Below are positions 52,901 through 64,000 of a stretch of 64,000 nt of DNA, piece after piece. The stretch's first letter is position 1. Every line of letters starts with the position of its first letter. This DNA comes from Closterium sp. Naga37s-1. Lineage: Eukaryota; Streptophyta; Zygnematophyceae; Desmidiales; Closteriaceae. A program made the position numbers and the translations under genes. The notes beneath the pieces are model-generated. The model was given only the letters and a program-made list of their open reading frames with translations, made no database searches and was not told the origin of the DNA. The stretch is from assembly GCA_947471745.1 (NCBI GenBank), contig CANJKZ010001018.1, positions 1,358,001-1,422,000 of the forward strand, read 5' to 3'.

Positions 52901-54781
52901 GGCGGGGGGAGGGACGGAGTGCGGTAGGGGAAGAGGCGGTAGTAGGGGACCGACTCGTCAAACGTGACGTCCTGGGAGGACAGAACACGGCGAGAGGTGG
53001 GGTGGTAGAACTGCCACCCTGGCGCGTCAGGGGGGAAGCCAAGGAAGACGCAAGGAGCAGCACGAGGGGACAGCTTGTCCGCAGACAAGTCGCGGACAAA
53101 CGCCCGAGATCCCCAGACACGGAACGCAGACGCATCGCCAACCTTCCCCGTCCACAGCAAGGCTGGGGAGGTCTCCGGCATGGAGACCCTGGGGTGAAGG
53201 TTGATCTGATGCGCCGCGTACCGAACCGCAAACGGCCACAGAAAATGGGGGGCAGCCGCATGCATCATGGACGTACGGGCGACGTCCATGACCATGCCAA
53301 TGCGGCGCTCAGCAATCCCATTTTGCTGTGGAGAGTCCGGAAGCGTGAAGGTCTGGCGGATGCCTCGTGCACGACAGTAGGCTCGCAGAAGGCCAGAGGA
53401 GAACTCTCCACCTCGGTCAGAGTGCAGACGCAGAACAGGAAAGTCCGAGCCGAAGCTCCTCCTGAGCTGGAGACGAGCTGCGCGGATCCAGTCGATCAAC
53501 ACCTCAGTGACATCACCCTTGCTGCGCAAGGGGAAGACTGTGGTGTAACGCGAGTAGTCGTCAACCACCAGCAGGAAGTAGCGCTCGTGGCCCTGTCCAC
53601 GGACGCGGGCCGGGCCCCACACGTCCATGTGAAGCGTCTGCAGCGGGGCCTCTGTCGGAGGAAACTGGGAGGAGTGAGGGGCAGCCCGCTGCCGCCCCTC
53701 GACACAGGGGACGCAGGTAGGGCCAGGCCCCGGAGGAAGGGGAGGGAGGGACCGGGGAAGACCAGAGACAAGGACACGGGAGGCCATGCCTCGGAGACGA
53801 AGCAGGGAGGGGTGACCAAGGCGGTGGTGCCAGAGGAGAGTCTCGTGAGACAGGAGGCGACACGAACAGGGGGCAGACTCAGGACCAGACCTGGACGCTG
53901 CAGCAAACACCTGACCCGACGCAGCTACCTGACCAGACGCAGTGACTGGAGGAGACGCAGTGGTCAGGGTGTACAGGCTCGACCCCGGCCGACGGGTAAA
54001 CGTGGCCAGGTGTCGGCCAGTCCGAGCGTCCGTGCAGTGGGTCACCCGCTGACTCGCAGGAGTGAACTGGTGAACCCCCGCATCCTGTAGGTCAGCACCA
54101 CTCACCAAGTTCGTAGAGAACGAGGGGAGGTAAAGACCAGACAGGGTGCCAGAGGGGGCCGCCGGACACGGGAGGACAGTGGAGAAGTGAGCAAGGACAG
54201 GACCCCCAGAGGGGTCTGCCAGAGAGACTGCAACTGGCCGGCCAAGCGGCGTGAGTGTGGTGCGGTCTCGAAAGAAGGAGCGAGAAGCCCCCGAGTCAAG
54301 GGTGAAGGTGTGGGAGGCCGAAGCCGACGCAGAACCTGAGAGAGAAGACTCACCAGCACCTGAGGGAGCAGACGCACCTAGAGCAGCAGCCTCGCTAGCA
54401 CCTAGAGCAGCAGCCTCACCAGTACCTAGAGCAGCAGTCTCAATGCCCGGGTCGGGCGGAAAACACTGGTAACAGTCACCCTCATCACTAATAGTCACAG
54501 TATACATGGCAGCAAGAATAGCATCAAAGTCAAGGTCAAAGACAGCTACACCCGCCCTAGACAGCTCACCCCAGCGGGGGATCTCAGTGGCCTCAGGGAA
54601 CTGGTGACGCCAAGCGTCCGTCAGGCGGCCAAAGCAGCGCTGGGTGGAGTGCGCACCCCCGCACTGGTCACCCGCGCGGTCGCCGGTGCGGAGGACGTAG
54701 GTGCACGGACCAGTACCCCAACCCCTCTGGCGTGCAGTGTACCACTTACGGAGCTGCTGAGGGGAGGGGATGTCACGAGTG

Positions 54782-54816
<35 letters not shown>

Positions 54817-55842
54817 CTGACCACCACCGGAGCCGACCCTCTGCGCAGCGCCACCCCGACCAGCTCCACCTCCTCCGCCGCCTCCTCCTCCACCGCCGCC
54901 ACCTCCGCTCCCACCGCCACCGCCGCCTCCGCCTCCGCCTCCACTGCCGCCACCGACACCTCCACCCCCGCCACCACCCCCACCGCCACCCCCACCCCCT
55001 CCACCGCCTCCACCTCCGCCTCCACCGCCCCCGCTAGCTCCTCCAGTGCCCCTGCCCCCCTTGCCCTTGCCAGGGCGACGTCTCCCGCTAGGGGTAGACG
55101 CCGCACCGACCGACTCAAGCCCAACGAGGTCGGCCGCAGCAGCAGAGGCAACAGAGGGCAAAAGGGGGGAGGGGGAACACCCCTCAAAGATGGGGGTGCG
55201 AGGGTCACCACGAGAGGCTCCTACAGCGACTATGCTCTTCTCTGCTGCTAGGAGGGACTTCTCGAGGAGGTCAACGGTGAGAGTGGTGGGGCAAACTGAG
55301 AGGAAGTGGTCCCTGACTACGCGAAGGGAGTCAGGGAGCCGGATGACTATGTAGTAGAGGGTGATGTACATGGGGGGGGGGTTCTTGGCGCAGAACTCAG
55401 CAGGAAGCGCAGCGCGGTAGCGAGTGTCACTAGTGCGGAGGTGCGTAATGAGGTCAGCGACTGTGGGAAAGGCAGCAAGGTCAGGGAAGAGGTACGGTAG
55501 CATGAGGCGGCTCAGTGCAGCAGTGGCAGGGGAGGAGTAGCGCGCAACTACAGCGTCGTACAAGGTCTGAGCACTCTTGTACTGGCTAAAGTGCGCACGC
55601 TCAGAGGTAGGCAGGTGGCGACGCACAGCAAGACGTGCAGCAGCATCACGCGTGGCCCACTGTGAGCGAACAGTGGCGTCAGCATCAGCAGCGGGGGCAG
55701 GAGAGGCACCAGAAGTGAGGTCAAAGAGGGAGAGGCCGTCTGCCCTGTCGCACTGTAAGAAAAGCTGCCGGTCATCTATCCAGACATCAAAGTCAATGGC
55801 CCGACCCTCAGCGTCAAAAGCGAGGACACTAGGGGTAGCCAT
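49927..55842 (-). CDS. Copia A- gag-pol polyprotein, 1971 aa, intact
   Basis: Almost the same protein as copia A+, with every domain in the same order: gag, poly-Gly, poly-Gln (10 instead of 13), wide zinc knuckle, protease LDSGAS, integrase (first catalytic Asp about residue 740), repeat spacer, RT (YVDD at about 1645-1648, bases 50910-50899) and RNase H. Most of the length difference comes from a few GGAEP units missing from the spacer and from the Gln run. Scattered substitutions are present (for example DMWGP in A+, DVWGP here). No stop or frameshift. The start at 55842 matches the other copies (MATPSVLAFDAEG). Confidence 0.97.
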
Positions 55843-56942
55843 GACAGTAGTAGACTAGCAGCGCAAACAGTAGGGTGAGGGCAGTGCTGTGAAAGGGGCG
55901 CTGCTCTTACCGGACAGGGCGGCTCGGGTGGCTCGGCTGCAGGGCGGCTCGGCGGCTCGGCTGCTGGGCGGCTCGGCGGCTCGGCGGCTCGGTTGCTGGG
56001 CGGCTCGGCGGCTCGGCTGCTGGGCGGCTCGGTGGCTCGGCTGCTGGGCGGCTCGGCTGCTGGGCGGTTCGGCGGCTGGGCGGCTCGGCTGCTGGGCGGC
56101 TCGGCGGCTCGGCGGCTTGGCCGTTCGGCTGCGACTGCTGCTGCAGAGACGGCGGCGGCTGCTGCCTCAGGGACGGCAGCGGCCGGCCGCTAGGGGCCGC
56201 GTCAGGTGCAGGAGAGGGCCGCGTCAGGGGCGGCGTAGGGGCCGCGGCAGGGGCGGCGAAGGGGCCGCGTCAGGGGCCGCGTCAGGGGCCGCGGCAGGGG
56301 CCGCGGCAGGGGCCGCGTCAGGGGCCGCGTCAGGGGCCACGGCAGGGGCCGCGGCAGGGGCCGCGTCAGGGGCCGCGTCAGGGGCCGCGTCAGGGGCGGC
56401 GTCAGGGGCCGCGTCAGGGGCCGCGTCAGGGGCCTCGTCAGGGGCCGCGGCAGGGGCCGCGTCAGGGGCCGCGTCAGGGGCCTCGTCAGGGGCCGCGGCA
56501 GGGGCCGCGTCAGGGGCGGCGTCAGGGGCGGCGTAGGGGCCGCGGTAGTGGCGGCGGAGGGGCCGCGTCAGGGGCCGCGTCAGGGGCCGCCTCAGGGGCA
56601 GCGTAGGGGCCGCGTAGGGGCCGCGTCAGGGGCCGCGGCAGGGGCCGCGTCAGGGGCTGCGTAGGGGCCGCGTCAGGGGCCGCGTTGGGGCCGCGTCAGG
56701 GGCCGCGTTGGGGCCGCGTCAGGGGGCGCGTAGGGGCCACGTCAGGGGCCGCGTTGGGGCCGCGTCAGAGGCCGCGTAGGGGCCGCGTCAGGGGCGACGT
56801 AGGGGCCGGGTAGGGGCCGCGTAGGGGCCGCGTAGGGGCCGCGTAGGGGTCGCGTAGGGGCCGCTAGGGGGGGGGGCGCTAAAAAAAAAATTAGGGCAGG
56901 GGCGCAATGCGCGTCGGGCAGCTAAAAAAAAAAATTCGTTAT
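55843..56942 (-). repeat. GC-rich repetitive leader of copia A-
   Basis: In plus-strand reading, 56200-56870 is an array of about 12-bp units GGGGCCGCGTCA with variants, and 55915-56130 repeats CGGCTCGGCGG. It is unlike the A+ leader in unit and order, although the proteins are nearly identical, so this region changes quickly. Confidence 0.85.
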
Positions 56943-56992
56943 GGTGGGCCCTTAGGAAGGAACGGTCCCATGTAGGAACCCGCTCTATACCA

Positions 56993-57121
56993 TGTGAATT
57001 AAGAAATCAGGAATGAGAATGACTAAGGGAAAGTTGGGTACAAATACAAACCCTAGAAAACTCTACCCCATATGTGCTACCCCACTATAGCCTACAGTAG
57101 CTCTGTCATATAAATCTGACA
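56993..57121 (-). repeat. 5' LTR of copia A- (129 bp)
   Basis: Minus-strand TGTCAGAT to TTCACA, followed at once by TGGTATAGAGCGG. Bordered on the right by the target duplication CGTTG. Confidence 0.93.
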
Positions 57122-57126
57122 CGTTG

Positions 57127-58038
57127 GCACACCGCGGACTTGCAACATTGGCAAGCCGCGACTCTGCTCTGCTGGAGCGCGGTCGACCAAGTCATTCTGG
57201 CACGCGGTCGACCGTGCTGCGCTGGCAGTCGACCAGCAGCCTTGCTAGGTCTGATGTAGTCTGTGTTGCCAATGTTGATGCAATTATTCTGAACTTTTGT
57301 TGTCATGTTTTCCTAGTGAAACTCTTGCCAATTTTCCCCGTGAACTAGCAAGCATTGTCAGCACTTGGAAACGACTAAGGAACGAACGAACGCAGAGATC
57401 ACACGAGCATCCGTGCCTAACCCATAGTCTAGCTCCCGTTGCACTAGTTATCTCCACAGCCTCCACGTCAGCAGCTCTCAGAACAGTTGGGTAGACACGA
57501 GGCACGAGGCAGGGTGGAAAGGGAAGGAGAGAACAGTTGCCGACGACGAGGAAAAGAGCATAATGCATTTGGGTTAGGGGCAAAGGAGACAACAGGGAAA
57601 ACAGGGTAGGGAGATCAAGGCAAGGGGATCGGGGCAGGGGGATCAGGTCAGGGGGAACAGGGCAGGGGGGGTCCGGGCGGGGGATCAGAGCAGGGAGATC
57701 AGAGCAGGGAGATCAAACCAGGGAGACGAGGGCAGGGGAGATTCCCATGGCACAAAGAACACACCTGGAACGCGGCCTTCTGGATACTCTTGCAGGCAGC
57801 AATCTCGGTGCATCAGCTCCTCCCTCTCCTATGCTGCTGCGGTTGCGCGTCCACAGACGGTTGTTTTCCGAGGCTCAACCGAGGCTGCAGGCTCGGACCG
57901 AGAGCAGACTCCGAGGCTTGGAATCGGAGGTTTGCGTCATGAGGTGCTGATTGAAAGCTGTTGACGCATCCAATCAGTGAATAGGCTGGGCTGAATGCAT
58001 TGACTTCATTGACTGCAATCTCTGCATCGAGCCTGTTT
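57127..58038. other. No gene recognised; short G-rich tandem repeat
   Basis: Between copia A- and the next hypothetical gene. 57595-57740 is an irregular repeat of GGGAGATCA/GGGGGATCAG units about 12-14 bp long. A 67-codon frame at 57747-57950 has no recognisable content. The remainder is unassigned. Confidence 0.45.
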
Positions 58039-58818
58039 CTAGGTGTCGTAAGCATGGAATGCTTCGAATGAGTTGACTTGGTTGACCTGGTTGACTCCAG
58101 GTGGCAATGCGGGCGAATTGAGCCCATCAGGAGCATCGTCGAACCACTTCTGCATCAGCCGCTGCCGGAGCTTCCGCCCCAGCACCAATGGCGTTGGTGC
58201 CGTTTGAGCCGTTGACGCTGCTGCTACTTCGTTGATCCAATCATCAAGCGCCACGTCCGCTGCTCCACCCTCAACAAAAGACCCCCGGGGAACCGTAAGA
58301 AACGGCTCTCCGTCAATTGCGCTGTATCGAGCCGCGACTGCGGGAGGAGACATGAGGAACGCGTGCGGCCACGCGGAGGAGGATCGGGGGGGCGAAGGGG
58401 AGGCGGAAGGGGAGGCGGAAGTTCCATCGGCGGAAGAAAAGGCGGAAGGGAAGGGGGAAGAGAACGCTGCCGCGGAAGGGGAGGCGGGGAAGTGGAGAGT
58501 GGTCGTGGGGGTGCGGGTCGTAATGGTCATGATGGGGCTTCGGCAGCTTGCAGTAATGTCGACGTCATGATCCGTAGCAGATGATGCGACATCATCTGCC
58601 AGATGTGCGGCCGTGGCGTGGCAGTAATAAGCCGAGCCGTCATAGCCGGCAACGGTACCAGCGTCGAGCTGAATCTCCAAAGTCCTTCTCGAATTCAGGG
58701 GCAGTGCCGCGTCGCGAAACTGCCCATGCCGATTCTCGCTGCCGCCGGGACTAGGGTTTGCGCCGCCCCGAGCTCGCCACGTCGCGGAGGAGCTGGTGGA
58801 CGGCGTGCGATGCGGCAC
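58039..58818 (-). CDS. Hypothetical 259-aa protein
   Basis: A single frame starting MPHRTPSTSSSATWRARGG, not recognised. The N-terminal third is Arg/Ser/Ala-rich and might be a targeting sequence or 5' leader. The middle is a Ser/Pro/Ala low-complexity stretch. The C-terminal part (about residues 160-259) is more protein-like: DGEPFLTVPRGSF, ALDDWINEVAAA, LGRKLRQRLMQKWFDDAPDG. No domain or catalytic motif is visible. Antisense frames over the same bases are Gly/Glu-rich and less convincing. It may be one exon of a larger gene. Confidence 0.4.
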   Translation of the reverse strand: MPHRTPSTSSSATWRARGGANPSPGGSENRHGQFRDAALPLNSRRTLEIQLDAGTVAGYDGSAYYCHATAAHLADDVASSATDHDVDITASCRSPIMTITTRTPTTTLHFPASPSAAAFSSPFPSAFSSADGTSASPSASPSPPRSSSAWPHAFLMSPPAVAARYSAIDGEPFLTVPRGSFVEGGAADVALDDWINEVAAASTAQTAPTPLVLGRKLRQRLMQKWFDDAPDGLNSPALPPGVNQVNQVNSFEAFHAYDT

Positions 58819-59142
58819 GGTAACATGATTCCGATTTTTTTACGAGATTGCTGCTACCGTTGGACGGCGTGGGATCGCTACTAGTAGTCGAAACAGGGAG
58901 AGACGGGGACTATGGCTTCAGCTGCGGCCGGCCTGCTGTGGGGGTGATTCGTATACCGACTCTGTGAAATAAGTCGTTCAGGAATTCGAGTTCGCGGGGA
59001 GTGTATTCATAGTAGCGATTGAATCGAGTGCAGCGGGTGAATGTCATGGAGAGAGATATCATTCGTCTTGATGTGAAACCGGGTCCCTCGAGGAGCTACA
59101 GTGTAATGCCATCAGCGGTAAGTTACTGCTTCTGAACCAAAT
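58819..59142. other. No gene recognised
   Basis: About 320 bp between the hypothetical gene and copia D. It may contain the promoter of the minus-strand gene. No site is identifiable. Confidence 0.4.
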
Positions 59143-62100
59143 TGTCAAATTATATAAATGCTATATATGTTTAGGCTGTAGTGGGGTAGCCAATATTGGG
59201 TACAGCCCCTTTTAGGGTTTCATACTTGTACCCAACTCTTTACTAGTTCAATCATTCCTGCCTAGACTTCTGACATGGTAATCAGAGCAGTAGGTCCGTA
59301 GGACCGTCTTTTTTTTCGGGCCCACCTACCGCCCTGTCTGGCTGCTGCCTGGTGTCTGCTGTCTGAGCTGTCTGCTGCTGCTTCGCGCGCGCAGACCTAA
59401 TTCCCGCGCGCTGCCCCCTTTTGCCCCGCGTGTCGCCCTCCCTGCTCGCGTCGCGCCTCGGCAGCCGCGCCGTGCCCCGCGCACCGCCCGCGCAGCCCGC
59501 GTTGAGCCCGCGCAGCGCGCGCGCGGCCCGCAGCTACCCCGTGCACCGCTCGCGCAGCCCGCGCCGAGCCCGTGCAGCGCGCGCGCGGCCCGCAGCTGCC
59601 CCGCGCACCATCCGCGCAGCCCGCGCTGCGCTCTGACAGCCCGCGCGCGGCCCTCCGCAGCCACGCGCGCCGCCCTACCTGCTCGAGCCCCGCCTCTGCA
59701 GCCTGCGCGCGGCCTGCTGCTGCCCCTCGCGCTGCCTGAGCTGCCTGCGCCTTCTTTGCACGCCGCCCTTGCTGCTCGCGCCCTTTGCCTGCTGCCTGCT
59801 GCCTATTGCCTTTGTCTACTGCCTTTGCCTGCACTGCAATTATGGCGACACTTAATGTTCTCGCGTTTGAGCCTGACGGTCGCCCGATAGAGTTCACCAC
59901 GTGGCTAGACGATCTCCAACTGTTTCTTCTGACTGATGCCAAAGACGGCGTTTCATTGTTCGATTACGCGTCTGGCACTGCCGTTGCTCCTGCTGACGAT
60001 GCTACCGCTCTCGAGCGCTCACAGTGGCAGACTCGCGATGCTGCTGCACGCCTAGCTATTCGAAATCATCTGCCGATCACCGAGCGCGCGCATTTCAGCC
60101 AGCACAAAACTGCTAAGGAGTATGACGCTGTAGTTGCGCGCTACTCATCCCCGGCCACTGCAGCCCTAGGTCGGCTCATGCTACCCTACCTGTTCCCAGA
60201 ACTGTCCTCGTTTACCACTGCTGAGGACCTCATTTCTCATCTTCGCGCTAGTGACACTCGCTTTCGTGCCGCCCTTCCAGCCGAGTTCTGCGCCGAGAAC
60301 CCCCCCCCCCCCCCCCCCCCCCCCGATGTACTTCACTCTCTATTTCCTCATCACCCGCCTCCCTGACACTCTTAGCTCCGTCAGGGACCACCTCCTAGCC
60401 CTAGACCCTACCACTCTCACTGTCGCCGACTTCGAGAAGCACCTCCTAGCAGCAGAGAAGAACATCCTCGCTGTAGGTGCTGCTCGTGGTACTCCTCGCA
60501 CTCCCCTCTTTGAGGGGTGCTCCCCCTCCCCTCTTACCCCCTCGTACGCCTCCGCAGCTGCTGCTGTCGACCTCCTTGGTGCTGAGAAGGTCGCAGCTGC
60601 TTCCGCTCCTAGTGGGAAGCGCAGCGGCTCCAGGGGAGGCAGGGGTGGCAGGGGTGGCGGACGTGGCGGTGGAGGGGGCGGTGGTGGAGGCGTCGGGGGA
60701 GGTGGAGGTGGTGGGGGTGGTCGTGGGGGTGGAGGTGGTGGTGGGGGCGGTGGTGGTGCCGGGAGCAGTGGCGGTGGCGGCGGCGGTGGTGGCGGAGGGG
60801 GGAGTGGTGGTGGCGGCGGTGGTGGGGGCTTGGTGAGACCAGTGGTGGCCAGGGGCAGCAGCAGCAGCAGCAGCAGCAGCCGCAGCAGTGTCAGCGCCAG
60901 ACCCCCACTTCCCAGCAGCTTCTTGACTGGTATGCCGGGCGTGGGGCGTCTGGGGGTCCTGGTCGCTGCCCCTATATCATTCGCGCAGGTCCTCGAGCTG
61001 GTCGCCAGTGCACCGGCTTTCACACTGAATACCGCTGCTTCGCTCGGCTTAGCGACGCCTGGCGCGTCAAGTTTCCTGATGCTACTGAGTTCCCCAACTG
61101 GGCAGACCTGCTTAGGCGTGATGTACCTATCTTTGATCTTGACTATGATGCTATTCTTGCTGCCATGTATGCATTGACTGTTAGTGCTGAGGGTGACTGC
61201 TACTTGTGTGTGCCGCCTGACCCCGGTATAGCCCCAGGTATAGCGCCTGCAGCTCTAGGTGCTCGTGAGTCTGCTCTCCCTGGTACTGCGTCCGCACAGG
61301 CCTTGCACACCTTTACACTTGTCTCTGGTGCTTCCCGCTGTTTCTTTCGCGACAGCACCACAGTCACTCCCCTCCCTGCACCTGTCCCTGTCTCACTGGC
61401 TGACCCCTCTGGGGGCCCAGTGCTTGCACGGTCGACCACTGTGCTTCCGTGTCCGGCGGTCCCGTCTGGTGAGCTGTCTGGTCTCCACCTCCCCTCGTTC
61501 TCTACGAACCTGGTGAGAAACGCCGTCCTTCAGGATCATTGGGTTGACACCTTTACTCCTGGTTGAAAGCGTGTGGCGATCTGCACATGCTCCCGGACCG
61601 GCCGCCACCTGGCCACGTTCACACGTGCGCCTGGGTCCAGTCTGTACACCCTCACCACTGCGTCGCGCTCCACCCCTTTGTCTCCTCAGCTGTACGCGTC
61701 CGCTCAGGTAGCTACCCAGTGTGAGTGTCGCAGCCTGTCGCACCAGACTCTCTTGTGGCACCACCGCCTTGGTCACCCCTCCTTGCCTCGCCTTCGTGGC
61801 ATGCACTCTCGCCGCCTGGTCTCTGGTCTTCCTAGGTCTCTGCCCTCCCTCCCTCCCTCGCCTGCGCCGCCCTGCATTCCTTGCGTCGAGGGGCGGCAGC
61901 GCGCCGCTCCTCACTCCTCCTCGTTCCCTCCCACAGAGGCTCCACTGCAGACTCTCCACCTGGACGTGTGGGGCCCAGCCCGCGTCCGTGGACAGGGCCA
62001 CGAGCGGTACTTCCTGCTGGTAGTCGACGACTACACGCGTTACACCACGGTCTTCCCCTTGCAGCGCAAGGGGGAGGTCCCTGATGTTTTGATCCCCTGG

Positions 62101-64000
62101 ATCCGCGCTGTTCGTCTCCAGCTCCACGAGCGGTTCCAGTCGGACTTTCCTGTCCTGCGTCTGCACTCTGACAGAGGTGGTGAGTTCTCCTCCGACCTCT
62201 TGCGAGCCTACTGTGAGGAGCACGGCATCCGCCAGACGTTCACGCTTCCGGCCTCTCCGCAGCAGAATGGGGTTGCTGAGCGCCGCATTGGCTTAGTCAT
62301 GGAGGTCGCTCGTACCTCCATGATCCATGCGGCTGCCCCCCATTTTCTGTGGTCGTTTGCGGTCCGGTACGCCGCGCATCAGCTCAACCTCTGGCCCCGT
62401 GTCTCCGTGCCGGAGACTTCGCCCACACTGCGCTGGACGGGGGAGGTTGGCGATGCGTCGCGTTTCCGAGTCTGGGGTGCCCGTGCCTTTGTCCGCGATA
62501 CCACTGCGGACAAGCTCTCCCCTCGCGCCATTCCCTGCGTCTTCCTTGGCTTGTCTTTCCGTCTCAGGACGTCACATTTGACGAGTCAGTCCCCTTTTAC
62601 CGTCTCTTTCCCTACCGCACTGCCCCTTGCCCCCCCCCGCCGCTCTTTCTCGCTCTAGGTCCTCCCCAGGTAGATCCCCTCCCCGTGCCAGGTCCTGCTC
62701 CTTCAGGTGTCTCTCAGGTAGACCCTCCCGTGCCTGCGCCTGTTGAGGTCATTGGTGACTCAGGTCCTGCTGGGGGTGGTCCTGCTCGGGGTGCTGTCTC
62801 TGGGGGTGCTGAGCCTGGGGGTGCGGAGCCTGAGCGTGAGGAGCCTGGGGGTGCTGAGCCTGGGGGTACGGAGCCTGGGGGTGCTGAGTCTGAGCGTGAG
62901 GAGCGTGGAGGTGCTGAGCCTGAGCGTGAGGAGGCTGGAGGTACTACGCCTGGGGGTGCTGCGTCTGGGGGTGCTGCGCCTGAGCGTGAGGAGCCCGGGG
63001 GTGCTGAGTCTGGGGGTGCGGCGCCTGAGGGCACTGAGACTGCTGGTGCGCGGTCTCCTTGGAGCGACCGCCTTCGTCCGCGTGCACCTCTCTCCCCTCA
63101 GCAGCTGCACGAGTGGTGCGCTAGCCGTCAGGGTCGCGCTGCTGGAGCTCGAGGCTCTGCAGCTGGGAGTGGTGCTGGTACTTTGTCTACAGGAGGTGCT
63201 GGAGTCGCTGGTTCCGGAGGTGCTCGTACTGGAGGTACTGGAGCTGCTGAGGCTGGCGGTGCTGAGTCTGGGGGTGCCACTGCTGGAGTCCCTGGGGCTG
63301 GAGGTGCCGGTTCTGGGGGTGCTGCTGCTGGTGACGCTGGTACGGGAGGTGCTGGAGCTGGAGGTTCTGGAGCTGCTGGTGACGCTGGTACTGGAGGTGC
63401 TGGCGCTGGAGGTTCTGGGGCTGCTGGTGACGCTGGTACTGGAGGTGCTGGCGCTGGAGGTTCTGGAGTTGCTGGTGACACTGGTACTGGAGGTGCTGGC
63501 GCTGGAGGTTCTGGAGATGCTGGTGGTGTTGGCGCTCGAGGAGCTGGAGCTGGAGGTTCTGGAGCTGCTGGAGGTGCTGGAGCTGCTGGTGGTGCTGGAG
63601 CTGCTGGTGCTGGTGGCGCTGCGCAGCCACGACTGTTCTTTGCTCCGCTGTCTCCGTCGTCTCTGCCACCGTCTGACTCCGTTCTTCGTCAGGTTCTTAG
63701 CCTCCCGTCGTCTACTGGTCTTCCATTACACCCTGACTCACCGCTACCTGCTCCTTCTCCTTACACTGAGCAGCCAGGAGGTCTTGCTGAGCGTCGTGAG
63801 CCTGCGTCGCGTCCTGTCTCGCCTGTCCGCGCTGGTTGTCGTGTTCCTCGGCCGCGTCCGCCGGCTGTCACCGGCACACACCTCATGGCTCTGCGTCCTT
63901 CCTCTGCTCCGCATCGTGCTCCTCTGCCGTCTCCTCCTGCGTCTTCTCTGCCTGTCGTTGCTGACCCTGAGTCTGACCGGTTTCGTGCTGAGCACCCTAC
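59143..64000 (+). mobile_element. Copia element D, 5' part, runs off the window
   Basis: The 5' LTR (133 bp, 59143-59275) begins TGTCAAAT and ends CTGACA. The primer site TGGTAATCAGAGCAG starts at 59276, followed by hairpin GGTCC (59293-59297)/GGACC (59301-59305), a T-tract and GGGCCCACC (59318-59326). A GC-rich leader reaches 59841. The 3' end and target duplication are outside the window (left flank CAAAT). Confidence 0.92.
59842..64000 (+). pseudogene. Gag-pol of copia D, decayed, 3' end outside window
   Basis: Gag starts MATLNVLAFEPDGRPIEF. A run of 24 C residues (60301-60324) throws it out of frame; the continuation MYFTLYFLITRLPD is in another phase. Poly-Gly follows, then a second shift near 60850. 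The wide zinc knuckle (C-X13-C-X3-H-X4-C) survives in a third phase at about 60965-61045. Protease has LVSGAS, its catalytic Asp replaced by Val. A stop (TGA at 61564-61566) breaks the region before integrase. Integrase (LGHPSLPRLRG, DVWGP, SDRGGEF, QQNGVAE) is open from 61573. A deletion near 62553 removes a segment after CVFLG. The GAEPGG spacer runs to about 63620, and the window ends before RT. Confidence 0.88.

Larger units (their letters stand above)
49591..57121 (-). mobile_element. Copia element A-, complete and probably young, inverted to A+
   Basis: LTRs of 129 bp (5' LTR 56993-57121, 3' LTR 49591-49719 in element orientation) differ at two positions that I can see. Flanking target duplication CGTTG (49586-49590, 57122-57126). 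Primer site TGGTATAGAGCGG on the minus strand at 56980-56992, hairpin GGTTCC/GGGACC (56980-56964), GGGCCCACC (56951-56943), GC-rich leader to 55843, intact gag-pol, and the polypurine tract TATGGGGGTG at 49720-49729. Confidence 0.97.

Noticed and set aside
53002-54090. 362-codon plus-strand frame opposite copia A-
   Set aside because: It is antisense to the integrase-coding region of an intact gag-pol; matching antisense frames occur in A+ and B, as expected from shared codon bias.
57747-58136. Small frames on both strands near 57.8-58.1 kb
   Set aside because: Short, with no recognisable content. The minus-strand frame overlaps the end of the 259-aa hypothetical frame in another phase.

Overview
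This is a nuclear eukaryotic window dominated by LTR retrotransposons, with a few host genes surviving between them. Spliced genes with GT-AG introns, chromodomain Ty3/gypsy elements, Ty1/copia elements primed by initiator-Met tRNA, and an arsenite methyltransferase gene (known from algae and non-seed plants, absent from seed plants as far as I know) suggest a green alga or early land plant. My best guess is a streptophyte alga such as a zygnematophyte, but the sequence alone does not prove this.

Layout. 1-4.4 kb: 3' part of a Ty3/gypsy chromovirus (G1) with an uninterrupted pol, an LTR, and then a second primer-binding site and gag-like start, so two elements appear to share one LTR. 4.4-6.9 kb: mostly empty, with a foldback element around a 59-bp poly-A tract. 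6.9-11.8 kb (minus): an apparently intact five-exon arsenite methyltransferase gene (arsM) whose introns contain partial tandem copies of exons 3, 4 and 5. 12.07-24.17 kb: a decayed chromovirus (G2) with target duplication CATTC, split by a nested copia element (B, 15.6-22.3 kb) with target duplication AGTAC. 24.2-24.8 kb: a non-autonomous TIR element. 24.9-27.5 kb (minus): a long low-complexity gene of unknown function. 27.6-28.1 kb: a decayed TIR/foldback element. 28.5-29.7 kb: a retroelement ORF1-like coding region cut by copia A+ (29.7-37.0 kb, TSD GCTTT), which has an intact 1987-aa gag-pol. 37.1-37.5 kb: an LTR fragment of G1 type. 38.5-40.0 kb (minus): a chromovirus remnant (G3). 40.1-41.0 kb (minus): the first two exons of a glutathione S-transferase gene plus a dead duplicate of exon 1. 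41.5-48.0 kb: a broken copia element (C). 48.15-48.75 kb: a partial LTR and a protein kinase pseudogene. 48.9-49.3 kb: a GC-rich minisatellite. 49.6-57.1 kb (minus): copia A-, nearly identical to A+ and inverted to it (TSD CGTTG), with an intact 1971-aa gag-pol. 58.0-58.8 kb (minus): a hypothetical gene. 59.1 kb to the end: the 5' part of copia D, decayed.

The five copia elements form one lineage with very short LTRs (124-133 bp), a hairpin plus GGGCCCACC motif after the primer-binding site, hypervariable GC-rich leaders, a poly-Gly gag with an unusually wide zinc knuckle (CX13CX3-4HX4C), and a long Gly/Ala/Glu/Pro repeat spacer between integrase and reverse transcriptase. A+ and A- look recently active; B, C and D are dead. 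The host genes show a separate theme: partial exon duplications left inside introns (arsM, GST).
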